DNA from: Epithemia pelagica
Lineage: Eukaryota > Bacillariophyta > Bacillariophyceae > Surirellales > Surirellaceae
Length of the DNA stretch: 64,000 nucleotides
Direction: 5' to 3'
Assembly (NCBI GenBank): GCA_946965045.2
Contig: OX337236.1
Location: 2,046,001-2,110,000 of the forward strand
Each line of letters starts with the position of its first letter. The first letter of the stretch is position 1. Below, piece after piece: positions 50,301 to 59,016 of this stretch. The notes under the pieces were generated by a model. The model was not told the DNA's origin and made no database searches. It was given only the letters and a program-made list of their open reading frames with translations. The position numbers and the translations under genes were made by a program.

Positions 50301-50851
50301 CTGGTTGGGGTCAGGGTGCTATGAGGTGGCGGAGTGGTGGTGTCGGTTGGGGGGAAAAGGCATCTGGTTGGGGTTCCTCGGCATCTGGTTTGGGTCGGGG
50401 GAAGGTGATGTGGTGTGGTGTTGATTTGCGTTGGGTTCGGGTGGTGTCTGTCTGTGGCTGGTTGGGGTTGTCGTGATTGGTTGGTGTCTAGATGGTTGGT
50501 TGGTTGGGGCCGATGGTAGGGCAGGGTTTGTTGTAGGGTGTGTGTGGTGGGTGGTAGGAGGTTGGTTGGGGACGGATGGAGTCTGGGGGCTGGGGGATGG
50601 GGATGGTAGGGTGTTTGGCATGGTGGGGGGTTGAGGGAATGGTCGTCTTGGAAGGTGGGTGTGCTCAATACAGTGAGGAGCAGCATGTGGATGGGGTGTG
50701 TTAGACCTCCGGTGATGGTTGTGTCGGTGGGGAGGAGTGCTGGTGGACTGGTGGAGGTGGTGGGTGCCGTGTGGCCGTAACGGGGCGGAAAGGGACTCGT
50801 CGCTGGCGGGGAGAGCAAAAACGGCGGTTTCCGCGGCCGGTGTGTCCTCAT
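47396..50851 (-). CDS. LINE ORF1, Pro/Thr-rich protein with internal tandem repeats
   Basis: About 1151 residues from ATG at 50849-50851 (the frame is open to 51100). The first 680 residues are low complexity, rich in Pro, Thr and His, and contain three 32-residue repeats and two 19-residue repeats. The last 470 residues look folded (for example NHPDCRGYGLLAGLSPKTIF, EKFELLLDAAEAFTQANQHD, NFAECHVVRLHNINP), without a domain I can name. It ends at TAG 47396-47398; ATGAGTAG places an out-of-frame ATG across the stop, but the ORF2 finger is in the ORF1 frame, so readthrough or reinitiation are both possible. ORF1 proteins of LINEs usually bind element RNA; here that is inference. Confidence 0.6.
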   Translation of the reverse strand: MRTHRPRKPPFLLSPPATSPFPPRYGHTAPTTSTSPPALLPTDTTITGGLTHPIHMLLLTVLSTPTFQDDHSLNPPPCQTPYHPHPPAPRLHPSPTNLLPPTTHTLQQTLPYHRPQPTNHLDTNQSRQPQPATDRHHPNPTQINTTPHHLPPTQTRCRGTPTRCLFPPTDTTTPPPHSTLTPTRCPRPPTNCRNISSDTKEHLPKLHVVPHQLQTDTIPPPVHSQPHSPTILTPNKIHIIPQPPPISPAYPCSVHSQPHSATILTPNKIHIIPQPPPISPAYPCSVHSQPHSPTILTPNKIHIIPQPPPISPAYPCSQNSFCPLPIVVLISLATQRSLPPTMAPPLARQNCLTNSTNHVPLSTLTPLPNKQKTKKKQKNKNSATTKTILEKPLPVPTLHPTFLAISKTSPATPPRIHRSVPTTPPSPNPTPTTTPPSTTTTKPPSPPKSPPSVPTSKPPPSTNPTKNPYKTQKHSEPNPKTNPTKNPYKTQKHSEPNPTTPPTTPPSPYSYHNDDDSEDSITTNYIYWNAYVHHEPDPTREQRLPPLSGTTIKNIIQGTLDHHRTREQPILLAIHEINYLTTKIPTPSRRPNTTPRGHVSTFQVVLKPATTQDQFDSELYHEQALKFILQRWNHHHHQDFTHDPTTGLQDILQPATPDSNPTTSERAPQLKLYAPACNHPDCRGYGLLAGLSPKTIFHKRALLHVLTAIRDQLFPHLPPDLHSMADFSTHYGLRDGTITGHPPNKGPSLTLPTVIISSSSLEKFELLLDAAEAFTQANQHDLTYHKVPFHLLPFPENPSERSDYIDSLRTIDTNFAECHVVRLHNINPAASPDDWDALFHLTDYRGLFPQFSAHNPSPESYNLHLHCNIGTMHINPTNIREKLAGFPSHLLHQTMAAVTAKIPPSTPNHRPSSANRTKRLAALASRFNQPANHLQSSNPNTTPITETPTRKRPASPDDNTKTPTNHNGPITITPATATTTNHNTSNNPYSALADDSDDEEPNPTNNPTATPTKEPTTTPTTPPPDSNLFSSQEDEHDDNQRPPDHLLYRIPSNHFSQDTTHELELLDDYLRSNDPSLLTTFTDQLVDKLASFNDTDAKTIWQFAHNLIQDPNTIFQPEPHNNPNNNPTTDMEIDENPTNSTDPTGGQTNNE
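49364..49477 (-). repeat. Two 57-bp tandem repeats in LINE ORF1
   Basis: GGGTTCCGAGTGTTTCTGGG recurs at 49364 and 49421 with a period of 57 bp (19 codons), encoding KNPYKTQKHSEPNP twice in frame. Confidence 0.9.
49902..50189 (-). repeat. Three 96-bp tandem repeats in LINE ORF1
   Basis: Units start at 49902, 49998 and 50094 (plus-strand reading GAGCAAGGATAGGCGGGGG) and are nearly identical. 96 bp is 32 codons, so each unit adds VHSQPHSPTILTPNKIHII plus a Pro-rich PQPPPISPAYP tail in frame. This is coding expansion, not a CRISPR array: there are no spacers. Confidence 0.93.
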
Positions 50852-51100
50852 GGTGGCGACCAGGGACTCCGACAGTACCGGTATGGTATGGAAGTAGGTC
50901 TCGGTTCTATTACAATGCTGGATCTCCAAGTCTCTCAATTCGGTTTCCGCTGTTCCGAGTTTTTTTTTTCTCTCTCGATGAGAAATTAATGTTGTGTTGG
51001 CGGTTGGCGTTTGCTGTGGGTGTGGGGTCCTCGCGTGGTTCTGTGTGGGGAGTTGGGAGGCTGCAACGGTATGTTTTCCCAGCGCTTGGCATCTTTTCAA

Positions 51101-52200
51101 AAAGCTTGAATCTCTTTACAAAACCGTCCGAACAACGAGGGATAGTGACCGTCTGTACTTTGTCAAAGCAAGATATTCTGACGTCAGCAAATTCAAATTT
51201 CAAAATTATCTCTTAAAAATTAAATTTGAGCTTCGAATATTGGGGATGTCAAAATCCTCCGCTCTCGATAAAAGACCCACGACCTCCTCCAAATTCTACT
51301 CCTATTAGCGTTCGCAGCTCTCTCAAGACTCAAGACGGGTTTTGGGTAGCTCGACGCCCAAACGTTCTTCGTCACAGAAGTGCGCATTGTTGATTGATGA
51401 TTGGGCATTGGGTACCGACGAAAATGCATATGGCCATTGGCGATAGGTATTTGCATGCTTTTGACGTTATCTATTAGGAATATCAACTTATTTTATGTAC
51501 TTCTCAGCGCTGTTTCAACTATCAGTCCTTCGGACGAGCCCCATCTATTCGCTCCCACTGGAATTCGCAGCTATCCGTTCTTTGCTTTTCAGAAAGGGGT
51601 CCCTCATTCCGAACTGTCGACAATCGTCACTGCGAACGGAGATTAGACGCACAGTGAGTTCTACAAGAGAGTAAGTCTACTACTAGAGTATCTACCTAGC
51701 TCTAGCTAGAGCTAGCGGATGTCGAACGCGTCGAACAAGGCCTTTTTTCTTTTTTCTGTTTCTCAGTAGCTAGGTAGAGTAGGTAGCTACAATAGGAGGA
51801 GTCCTCACTCCTCACCCCTAACTCTACCGGTAGCCGGTAGACTATCTCTCGCTAGGAGTACTTCTGGTTCTTTAGAAGATGCCTCTATACTTCAGAGAAT
51901 AAGATGACTATGGATGCTACGCCTGGAGGGTTCCTGTTTCGCACTTCAAAGGTCGACTTGTACAGCGAGCTAAATGAGAAAAGAAACATCCAGCGAAATA
52001 TCAGCTCGTTAGAAGCTAGGTCCTCGTTCGGATTTCCCATTTGGTGTCTTATTTCGATTCTCGGATGCTCTTGCCATATGACTTTTGATTGGCTACTTAA
52101 ATTTAGCTATCTGGTTTGTTGTGGGTTCTTTATGTCCCGCTTTCTGATAGGGTGGTATAAGTACGAGTAGTAGTACGAGTACTCGTAGTGTCTGTGATTG
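51101..52200. other. Intergenic upstream of LINE; palindrome-rich, no gene recognised
   Basis: 1.1 kb. It probably includes the LINE 5' end and older repeat remnants. A perfect 20-bp palindrome (CTAGCTCTAG then CTAGAGCTAG) lies at 51696-51715, with further TAGCTA-type inverted motifs to 51800 and near 52180. No coding signal. Confidence 0.5.
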
Positions 52201-52208
52201 CTGATTGC

Positions 52209-52832
52209 TAGAGGTGGGTCCAGCAACAGCTTATCGCTGCTGGAGCTAGGTAAGCGCTGGAGACGTCTCTGCTGGAGCTAGGTATGCGCGTCCGCTGGAG
52301 AAAAGACTACCTGTGCTTCCAGGATGAAAATGCTTAGCTAGAAGCTTGTGAATCTATCCTACGGTGAGAACACATGTTCCCAATTCTCACGTAAAAACTG
52401 TAAATCTGTAACGACGGTGGAAGGGTCCAGTGATGCTTGTTTCGCAGATATGATCAGTCCTGCAATACTGAACGCCGGTTCAGAAGAGGCAGCAGTCGCA
52501 GGCAATGCAAGATATTTTCTTGCTAGGCGCCAAATGTTGGGAAATTCACTTACTTTCATCTTCCACCATGACACTCTTTCACCTTTCATGAGTCATCATC
52601 ATCACTGCAAGCACACATTTTGGAAGGCTGTGTGGAGCAAATGAATGACACAGGGTCAGTAATGACCAGTACGGAGCAAATGAATGACATACAACAGTCA
52701 CCGACAACGGTGACCGATGTAGCGCTTACCTGCTTACTTTTCCAGCAACAGAAAATCTCTGCTGGAGATTTTTCTAGCGCTGGATCTCCAGCGCTGGAGC
52801 TGCTGGAGCGCTTACCGCTGGACCTACCTCTA
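52209..52832. mobile_element. hAT-family deletion derivative (non-autonomous)
   Basis: 624 bp bounded by 16-bp terminal inverted repeats TAGAGGTGGGTCCAGC (52209-52224) and its complement at 52817-52832 (15 of 16 match), flanked by a perfect 8-bp target duplication CTGATTGC (52201-52208 and 52833-52840). An 8-bp TSD and a TAGAGGTGGG-like end are hAT hallmarks. It retains a piece of the transposase C-terminus on the minus strand. Subterminal regions are full of GCTGGAG / CTCCAGC copies, probable transposase-binding sites. Confidence 0.92.
52359..52589 (-). pseudogene. hAT transposase C-terminal dimerisation domain relic
   Basis: 76 codons containing FPNIWRLARKYLALPATAAS followed by SEPAFSIAGLIISAKQASLD and then LQFLRENW. 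This is the hATC dimerisation signature (SE.xFS.aG box and the final FL..N.W). The catalytic part of the transposase is missing. It supports the family call for the 52209-52832 element. Confidence 0.88.
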
Positions 52833-53133
52833 CTGATTGCTGATCGTCGACTGTCGTCCGGGGAAAACCACCTATTGTACTCGTACAAGAAGAAGACTAT
52901 GGACCAGTAAGAACGGTATTTTTCCGTGTATAGTCGAATCACACTCTCTATCGTTCCATCTTTCGAGAAGAGGAGTCTCCCGCGATCTAAAGAATCGAAG
53001 TGCTTGTCCCTGCTGATCCAGCCTCCTGTGAATTGTGCGCTAAAAGACAAAGTACGCGGAGGAAGAGCACCCACTAAGAGGAATGGCGATTGGCGCTGTT
53101 TGAAGTTCAGCACTGATTTTTCATTTTTCATCA

Positions 53134-53175
53134 GGGTTGGTCTTAACAAGCGTGAAATTTCACATGTTTCACACT
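53134..53175. repeat. Left TIR of Harbinger element
   Basis: 42 bp; includes the palindrome GTGAAATTTCAC. It matches the right TIR except for TG versus CA at positions 32-33. More GTGAAAT / TTTCAC copies follow to about 53250. Confidence 0.93.
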
Positions 53176-53354
53176 AAAACACCTTCGGTTTGTCACAGTT
53201 TTTAGACGTGAAATCCTAGGGTCTAAACGATGTGAAATGTTTTCACACCCTCCCACGACTTCCCCCACACCATCATCCATCTGATCCGCACGTACGACAA
53301 CAAAAACCAATAACCACACTTTGATTGTTGTGCACATATTGATTGTTGTGCACG

Positions 53355-54692
53355 ATGAATCTCTTGACAATGGAGGAAGAAGAAGAAATTGCTGAACAGG
53401 AGACAGCATTTGATGTTCTTGGTTTGATTCAGCTATGGATGCAGATCAAACAACAAGAAACACCAAGAGTACCAAGAAGTCGTTCACCAAGTTGTCCCCT
53501 CAAGCTACTCCACTGGGAAACTTTTGTGGCTGCGCAGATGGCGAACAATCCGAAAGACTTCGAGAAGTGCATCAGAATGCCTGTGGATGCATTCGCAAAA
53601 CTCCATATCTTGATCAAAGAGAAGCTTCACAAGGACGAGGACATGGCAGCACGTCGGGGTGGAGCCATACCCACTGAACTAAGGCTTTACATGACCCTTC
53701 GTTATCTAGGAGGGGGTGCAATGCACGACATCCGAAGAACTGTGGATGTCAAGAAATCAACAGCTTATGCTGTTGTTTATGAAGTGTGCCAGGTCATTCA
53801 AGCTACTCAGCAGCTGCAGATGGAATTTCCGCTGACAGAGCAGGAATGCCAAGAGGCAGCACTAGCCTTTCGTAGCATTTCATTTGACGAAGCAATTGTG
53901 AATTGCGTTGGAGCAATCGATGGATACTTGCTCCACACGGAGCAACCAAGAAAAAAACTCGTTGGGAATCAGAGGCAATATTACTCTGGACACTACAAGA
54001 AATTTGGGATAAACATTCAAGCTGCATGCGATCATGAATGTAAGTTCACATACTTTGCACTAGCCGGACCAGGAAGCATGAATGATAAAGTCGCGGTCAA
54101 CGAATGCTCTTTGGGAGCCCTGATCAGCAGACTTCCTCAAGGTTTTTGTGTCATTGGAGACGCCGCCTATGAGCCTACTGAGCGTCTAACACCTATTTTT
54201 TACGGTGTTACAAAAGAAGAGCCACTTTATGACAACTTCAATTTCTTTGCTTCGCAGCTGCGGATCAGGATTGAAATGACTTTTGGCTTGATGCAAATGA
54301 AATGGCGCTTCCTCTTGCAAGCACGGCAAGCCACAAGAAGACTTCCAACCTACGTCATGGCAATTGCTCTACTCCACAACTATGTCACGAACTGTAGATT
54401 GCAACAGAATGCGTCAGTGGAAGAGATGCTCCGACAAGAGTCCCAACAAGATGAAACTTTGTTGCCTTCACAGCCTGTGGACCTAGAAGGAAATGTCATG
54501 TTGTATGATGAGAATGGTAATATTGTCAGACGAAGCTTACCTAAGGGACACTCCATTCTTCGCCATCTTATGGCTTTACGAATTCAAGAAAAAAATCTTC
54601 ATCGCCCAGTAACCAACATTAGGAGGCATTCGACTGAAGACAATGCCGACTCCGCAGAGGTTGAGATAGAGAATAATGCAGAAAATGATTAA
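53355..54692 (+). CDS. PIF/Harbinger DDE transposase (HARBI1-like)
   Basis: 445 residues from ATG 53355; a second ATG at 53370 is possible. An acidic N-terminus, then MPVDAFAKLHILIKEKL and TELRLYMTLRYLGGGAMHDI, the helical region usual before the catalytic core. DDE_Tnp_4 core: first Asp in VGAIDGYLLH, second in VIGDAAYEPTERLTPIFYG, Glu in RIRIEMTFGLMQMKWRFL. These match the AIDGT, GDxxY and E...G..K.RF patterns of the family. The enzyme cuts and pastes the element with 3-bp duplication. The C-terminal 90 residues are a charged tail. The frame is intact and ends 18 bp before the convergent accessory gene. Confidence 0.95.
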   Translation: MNLLTMEEEEEIAEQETAFDVLGLIQLWMQIKQQETPRVPRSRSPSCPLKLLHWETFVAAQMANNPKDFEKCIRMPVDAFAKLHILIKEKLHKDEDMAARRGGAIPTELRLYMTLRYLGGGAMHDIRRTVDVKKSTAYAVVYEVCQVIQATQQLQMEFPLTEQECQEAALAFRSISFDEAIVNCVGAIDGYLLHTEQPRKKLVGNQRQYYSGHYKKFGINIQAACDHECKFTYFALAGPGSMNDKVAVNECSLGALISRLPQGFCVIGDAAYEPTERLTPIFYGVTKEEPLYDNFNFFASQLRIRIEMTFGLMQMKWRFLLQARQATRRLPTYVMAIALLHNYVTNCRLQQNASVEEMLRQESQQDETLLPSQPVDLEGNVMLYDENGNIVRRSLPKGHSILRHLMALRIQEKNLHRPVTNIRRHSTEDNADSAEVEIENNAEND

Positions 54693-54710
54693 AGATCTCA
54701 ACACATATAC

Positions 54711-56033
54711 CTATAGTCCTAAAATGGTTGCTAATTCAGCAATCCTCTTCTTCATACGTTGTTTCATTTCGTCACTGTCTTGGTCTTTCAGGGCTGCTGT
54801 CAATATGCTGAATTCGTTGAGTAAAGCTGCTTTTCCCATTCGCTCCTCACGTTTCATGGCGTTCCCAATAATGGCATTCTTCAAATCTCCAATTGCTGAT
54901 GTCATATGAGAGTCAGTGGTACCATTTGTAGGAGTTGTTGTGCAGGAAATTGGTGAAGGAGCTCGCGAGGATGCACGAGAGCTCTTACCATCATTCTTGG
55001 CAGCAGGAAGGCTGTCGATAGCAAAACAAGGAGCAAGAGCACTTGTAAAGGTCGTTTCAAAGTTCTGGACTGTGTTGCTTTTGGAATAAAAGTAAAAGGC
55101 AGTGAACTGTGAAATTTTACCCCCAGACCTTGCTCTCGCTATACCTGCTTTCGCAAAGTCCCAGGGATCGCTAGAATGACACCCACTAGCATTCATTGCT
55201 GTCTCCATATGTTTCCTCACTTGTAGAAGAGTCTTCAGGATATTATTTGCTTCGTTGGGAGTGAGCTTGTTGGTGTTCTTGAGGGAGGGATCCAATCCTG
55301 CCAGCCCAGCATCCAACACGTGGTTGTTGTACGTCAAGTTTCTGTCATCCTTGTTGTCGTCTCGAATTTCCAACTTTCCATATTGGTCAGGGTTAATTCT
55401 TTTCTCTACTTGGGAATCCTCTTCTGAATCCTCTTCTTCTGAATCCTCTTCTGATTTTTTCTCAAGATCAGTGCATTCCTTAAGTTTTTGGGGAGAACAA
55501 TCGGCACCGTTGACTGCATCGACTACTAGCTTCCAAAATCGCTGGTATTGCGACCCACTACCAGTTTCTTGAACGGCCCTGGACCTTCCATCATTGAAAG
55601 CCATGAATTCATCTATAAAGTCACGATGAAACAACACATTGATGAGACAGCAGTGGGTGGATGGAATCTTCTCCAGCTGTCTTGTGATTATACCAATCTC
55701 ATTTTTTGTCTTGAGGAGATGGTATCGTAGTTCTGTCTTGTTGAGGCTGGCTTTCGTGATACCAAGCTTCCTCACAAGCTTCCTGAGTTGATGCACAGAG
55801 AGATCCTTGTCGACGTGCGTCTTGTCGTCGCCTTTTGCAATGATACAGGCAACTTCGACTTCTTCTTCTTGTCCTTCGTTTGTTTTTATCTTCTTCATCT
55901 CAGTTGTAATTGTATACTCATGTAAAGTTAGAGTATCCAGAGCCTCTAAAAATGGTGGAAGAGGTTTTTCAACACGCTTTGCTTTCTTCTTCTCAGGCCC
56001 AACATCCTGAGGTGCAGGAGGAGGGTCCGTCAT
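54711..56033 (-). CDS. Harbinger accessory protein with SAP-like segment
   Basis: 440 residues from ATG at 56031-56033 (CACCATGAC context; the frame is open to 56090). Harbinger elements normally encode a second, Myb/SANT-type DNA-binding protein that brings the transposase to the TIRs. Here no clear Myb repeat is visible; instead LSVHQLRKLVRKLGITKASLN leads into TELRYHLL, which fits the SAP helix-turn-helix pattern. A region FMAFNDGRSRAVQETGSG then YQRFWKLVVDAVNG is of unknown type, followed by an acidic EEDSEEEDSEED tract and a helical, charged C-terminus (MKREERMGKAALLNEF, KQRMKKRIAEL) that could mediate oligomerisation. The role as DNA-binding partner is inferred from position. Confidence 0.75.
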   Translation of the reverse strand: MTDPPPAPQDVGPEKKKAKRVEKPLPPFLEALDTLTLHEYTITTEMKKIKTNEGQEEEVEVACIIAKGDDKTHVDKDLSVHQLRKLVRKLGITKASLNKTELRYHLLKTKNEIGIITRQLEKIPSTHCCLINVLFHRDFIDEFMAFNDGRSRAVQETGSGSQYQRFWKLVVDAVNGADCSPQKLKECTDLEKKSEEDSEEEDSEEDSQVEKRINPDQYGKLEIRDDNKDDRNLTYNNHVLDAGLAGLDPSLKNTNKLTPNEANNILKTLLQVRKHMETAMNASGCHSSDPWDFAKAGIARARSGGKISQFTAFYFYSKSNTVQNFETTFTSALAPCFAIDSLPAAKNDGKSSRASSRAPSPISCTTTPTNGTTDSHMTSAIGDLKNAIIGNAMKREERMGKAALLNEFSILTAALKDQDSDEMKQRMKKRIAELATILGL

Positions 56034-56214
56034 GGTGGGGGTTTGTTTGATTTTGTTGGTTGGAACTTGGCGCAGGCTAAAAAATCTCAATTTTTCTCTC
56101 TCCTAGAACCCATAAACCTCTGTGTGAAATATTGTTCGATGTGAAAAGAGCCCTGGAGAGCAGATTTGTGAATTTCATCAAATTTCACTGCAACGTCAGG
56201 CCACGTAGGCAGAA

Positions 56215-56256
56215 AGTGTGAAATGTGTGAAATTTCACGCTTGTTAAGACCAACCC
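56215..56256. repeat. Right TIR of Harbinger element
   Basis: 42-bp inverted copy of the left TIR ending CGCTTGTTAAGACCAACCC. Inside it, 56100-56215 holds additional GTGAAA / TTTCAC motifs. Confidence 0.93.
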
Positions 56257-56948
56257 TCACTGGTGCTGGGGAGTATTCATATGATAATTCTCAAGTACTA
56301 TATACTGTAGAGTCCATTGTCGGTATTGTGATTCTGCGCAGCTATGGGTCCCAACGCAGTAGAGCCTACGTAATTTTTCCTCGTACATGACGTCACGTTT
56401 GGCATCAAGTTTGTCGCGGTGTATCGTGGCTTCACCATGGCATGCCTTCCGTCAATCTGTTATGGTCCATAACTATCTTCGTTTTCTTATCCCTCGCAGA
56501 GATCCGTTCTATTCGTTCTATTTGTTTGATTGCTACGAGGGATAAGAAAAACTCCTTGTCCTTGTGCCACAAAGCCTGATCGTAAAAGGTCCCCTCGTCG
56601 TTGCTCTCAGAAGCGCAAGGAGCGCGCAACAACACCAATCGAGCGAACCGAGTCCCTAGCGCTAGTGAATAACCTAGATCTACCGTTGTAATAGAAATGG
56701 AGAGATGAAAATCGTCCAGAAAAATCCGCCATGGTCAAATTAGTCTGATGGTAATGTTCATTTGCACCAGTGCAATGGTTGAAATTCCACGTGTAAAGCA
56801 CGGCGTTGGGACCCATAGCAGAGGATTTCGCACCGCTTATCGCCATCTTGTTGGATGGTGGATGTACCCTTGTCTCTATGGGATCAAAGTCTTCTTGACC
56901 CCTTGACCCTTGACTGATGGATGATCGCAATTCATCATAGGACCCTTT
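56257..56948. other. Upstream region of histidine kinase gene with a 15-bp inverted repeat
   Basis: 692 bp without a recognisable gene. TTTTCTTATCCCTCG (56482-56496) and its exact complement (56536-56550) form a perfect 15-bp inverted repeat with a 39-nt spacer about 400 bp before the kinase ATG. It could be a small element or a regulatory hairpin. Confidence 0.55.
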
Positions 56949-58017
56949 ATGTTGCATCCAACTGAGAAGATGGATATAACAGTTGAAAGTTCTAGCGGTA
57001 ACTTATCGTCAGACAATGTGGACAAAGCCGGCTCGCAGGCCAAGAGGTTGCGAGACAGTCGAACCTGGAAGGCAGTGTTTACTGGACGAGTGTTGTTTGT
57101 CTTGTGTTTGACCAGTGTTGCCACTGTGATGGGGGTGGTGACTTGGTACTTTTTGACGGATGCTGAAGACCGGTTGGCGGAAAGTCAGTTTGAGGCCATT
57201 GCGGATCGAGCTATCAACACGGCTCGAGAAATTGTCGTTCGAAAACGACTGGGAACCATTTGTTTGGCATCGGTGGTTTCCAATTGGTTCCCCCTCGCAT
57301 CTGAATGGCCTTTCATTGCCCTGCAGGGATATGAGGAGATTGCCAGTAACTTGATTGATACCAGTAGTGGCCGAGAAATGGGACTTTGTCCAGTGCTGCA
57401 TGGAGGAGAGTTGTCAGCATTTGAGGATCATGCCTATCGATGGTTCGAACAAGGGCGAACCCCACCCTTCCCGAATGAAACGGGGTATAGTTCGTTTGGA
57501 CCAGGCATATGGATGCCCAATAAAACGTGTGGTTGTTCCGACAATCGGTCACATGTCACGTCCACCTCTACAACATGGGGCTCCCCCTTCCAAGTGGTCA
57601 CACCCCTCTTGCAACACAACATGGGCGCTCATCCGGCGCTTCTCTTGAATTGACATTTTGAACCCACGCGGGGAAATATTATTGACAACATGATCACATG
57701 CTCCGGTTGTACCATGGATCCAGAAGGTGGGGAATTGGAGCACCGGCGCATCCGAATGCCAGTCTGTGTGGTGCCGTAACGGACATTTTAATCTTGACCA
57801 GCCAAGAGGTTGAACCTGGACCGGGAGCCTTATTGATGGAACCCATTTATCCGGCTAGAGAAACCTTCCAGTTTGTTGGTATGATTGCCTCCAGTATTGT
57901 GTGGGACGAATCCCTACGCAATGTCTTTTCGAACGATGTCAGTGGAGTTGATTGCGTCTTGTCAACTGAAACAGAAATTTATACGTATCGAGTTACAGAT
58001 GGTGTCCCTTTTCTTAA

Positions 58018-58105
58018 GTAAGTACTCGCTGCAGTTAGGCTTCTTGACGCGTTCATTTTCGCTTGCTTACACATGAATGTTGTGTGTTTGTCTGCCTTTC
58101 TGTAG
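58018..58105 (+). other. Kinase intron A (88 bp, phase 2)
   Basis: Donor AA|GTAAGT at 58017|58018 and acceptor CTTTCTGTAG|AGG at 58105|58106. Splicing restores the frame from the sensor segment ending VPFL to GEGDMHEIS. Confidence 0.9.
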
Positions 58106-58932
58106 AGGAGAAGGGGACATGCACGAAATCTCCCATCAAGAGTTGAAGCAAGAAATCATTTTGACTCCACCAGACATGTTTTCCAATACATCTGCAATCT
58201 ACAAACTGGCCGTGTATCCCACAGAAGAGTTCTTTGATACCTATCGAACCCGGAATCCCCGAGCGGCAACCATTGGAGCCGTATGCATTATTTTATTCAC
58301 TGCCGCCCTCTTTTTCCTTTATGACTTTTGCGTTCGCAAGGAATTTGATGCGCGAAAGGATCTACTCGAGGCCAAGCGCATGTTTGTCCGTTTTGTGTCT
58401 CACGAAGTCAGGACACCCCTAAATACTGTATGCATGGGGTTAACCTTGATGCAGGAAGAAATTGTGCAAGCCATGGGCTTGAAGCATGGCAGTTTACAGA
58501 AAGAACTTAAGCGTCAAGACTTCCAGAACAAACAAGTTGCTGGCGAAAAGGCATTCGAATGGATGTCCCTCTCACAAGAAGTACTGATCAACGCCAAGGC
58601 ATCAGTAGATGTATTGAACGATTTGCTAAATTACGACAAGGTTCAACAAGGAAATTTTCATTTGGAACTTTCCATATTTTCCATGTGGACGATGCTCGAG
58701 TCTACCGTGGCCGAATTCAAGTTGGCTGCCTTAGAACGTAAAGTGAATCTCCGGTTGGATTTCTCTGCCATCGCGGATATTGCACGAGGTCTGGAGGAAG
58801 AAGCTGCGCCGCAAACAGAAGCAGCGCTTCCCTCGGATGTTCGAGCCATGCGAGTGGTGGGAGATAACGTACGACTCTCTCAAGTGGTTCGTAACCTGGT
58901 TTCGAATGGGCTCAAGTTCACGCCAGAAGACG

Positions 58933-59016
58933 GTATGTATCTTGTTCTTGGAAATTCAATGACAAGAAAATGGTTTGAAATGACTGGAATCTAACAGCAT
59001 GTGTTTGTTTTTCCAG
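58933..59016 (+). other. Kinase intron B (84 bp, phase 1)
   Basis: Donor GACG|GTATGT and acceptor GTTTTTCCAG|GCGAT. It lies just after the ATP-binding N box (KFTPED), joining it to GDLTVRVLI. Confidence 0.93.

Larger units (their letters stand above)
43513..50851 (-). mobile_element. Non-LTR retrotransposon (LINE) with endonuclease of PD-(D/E)XK type
   Basis: On the minus strand: a large low-complexity ORF1, then a C2H2-type finger, reverse transcriptase, a Cys-His segment and a nuclease-like C-terminus, ending in a 3' region with a run of eight A (43520-43513 on the minus strand). An N-terminal zinc finger with a C-terminal restriction-like endonuclease is the plan of R2/NeSL/Utopia-like LINEs, not of APE-type LINEs. 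The plus strand is almost only G and T across about 7 kb. Stops and a frameshift in the RT frame show decay. The 5' end is not defined, and no target-site duplication was found. Confidence 0.8.
53134..56256. mobile_element. PIF/Harbinger DNA transposon, complete and possibly autonomous
   Basis: 3123 bp with 42-bp terminal inverted repeats (53134-53175 and 56215-56256, two mismatches), starting GGGTTGGTCTTAACAAGCG, and a 3-bp target duplication TCA (53131-53133, 56257-56259). Two convergent intact genes, a DDE transposase (+) and an accessory protein (-), leave 18 bp between stops: the two-gene plan of Harbinger elements. The motifs GTGAAA/TTTCAC recur at both ends. No lesion is seen in either gene. 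Confidence 0.93.

Noticed and set aside
43497-51400. Target-site duplication of the LINE
   Set aside because: A loose match of the sequence next to the A8 run to GTTCTTCGTC near 51363 is not exact and the 5' end is undefined.
52586-53149. 187-codon minus-strand frame
   Set aside because: It runs from the hAT derivative across its right TSD into the Harbinger TIR, so it crosses element borders and is accidental.
57592-57721. An intron (GTGGTC...ATCCAG) removing the kinase TGA
   Set aside because: The resulting frame does not match the downstream protein-like frame and runs into a stop; the donor is poor.
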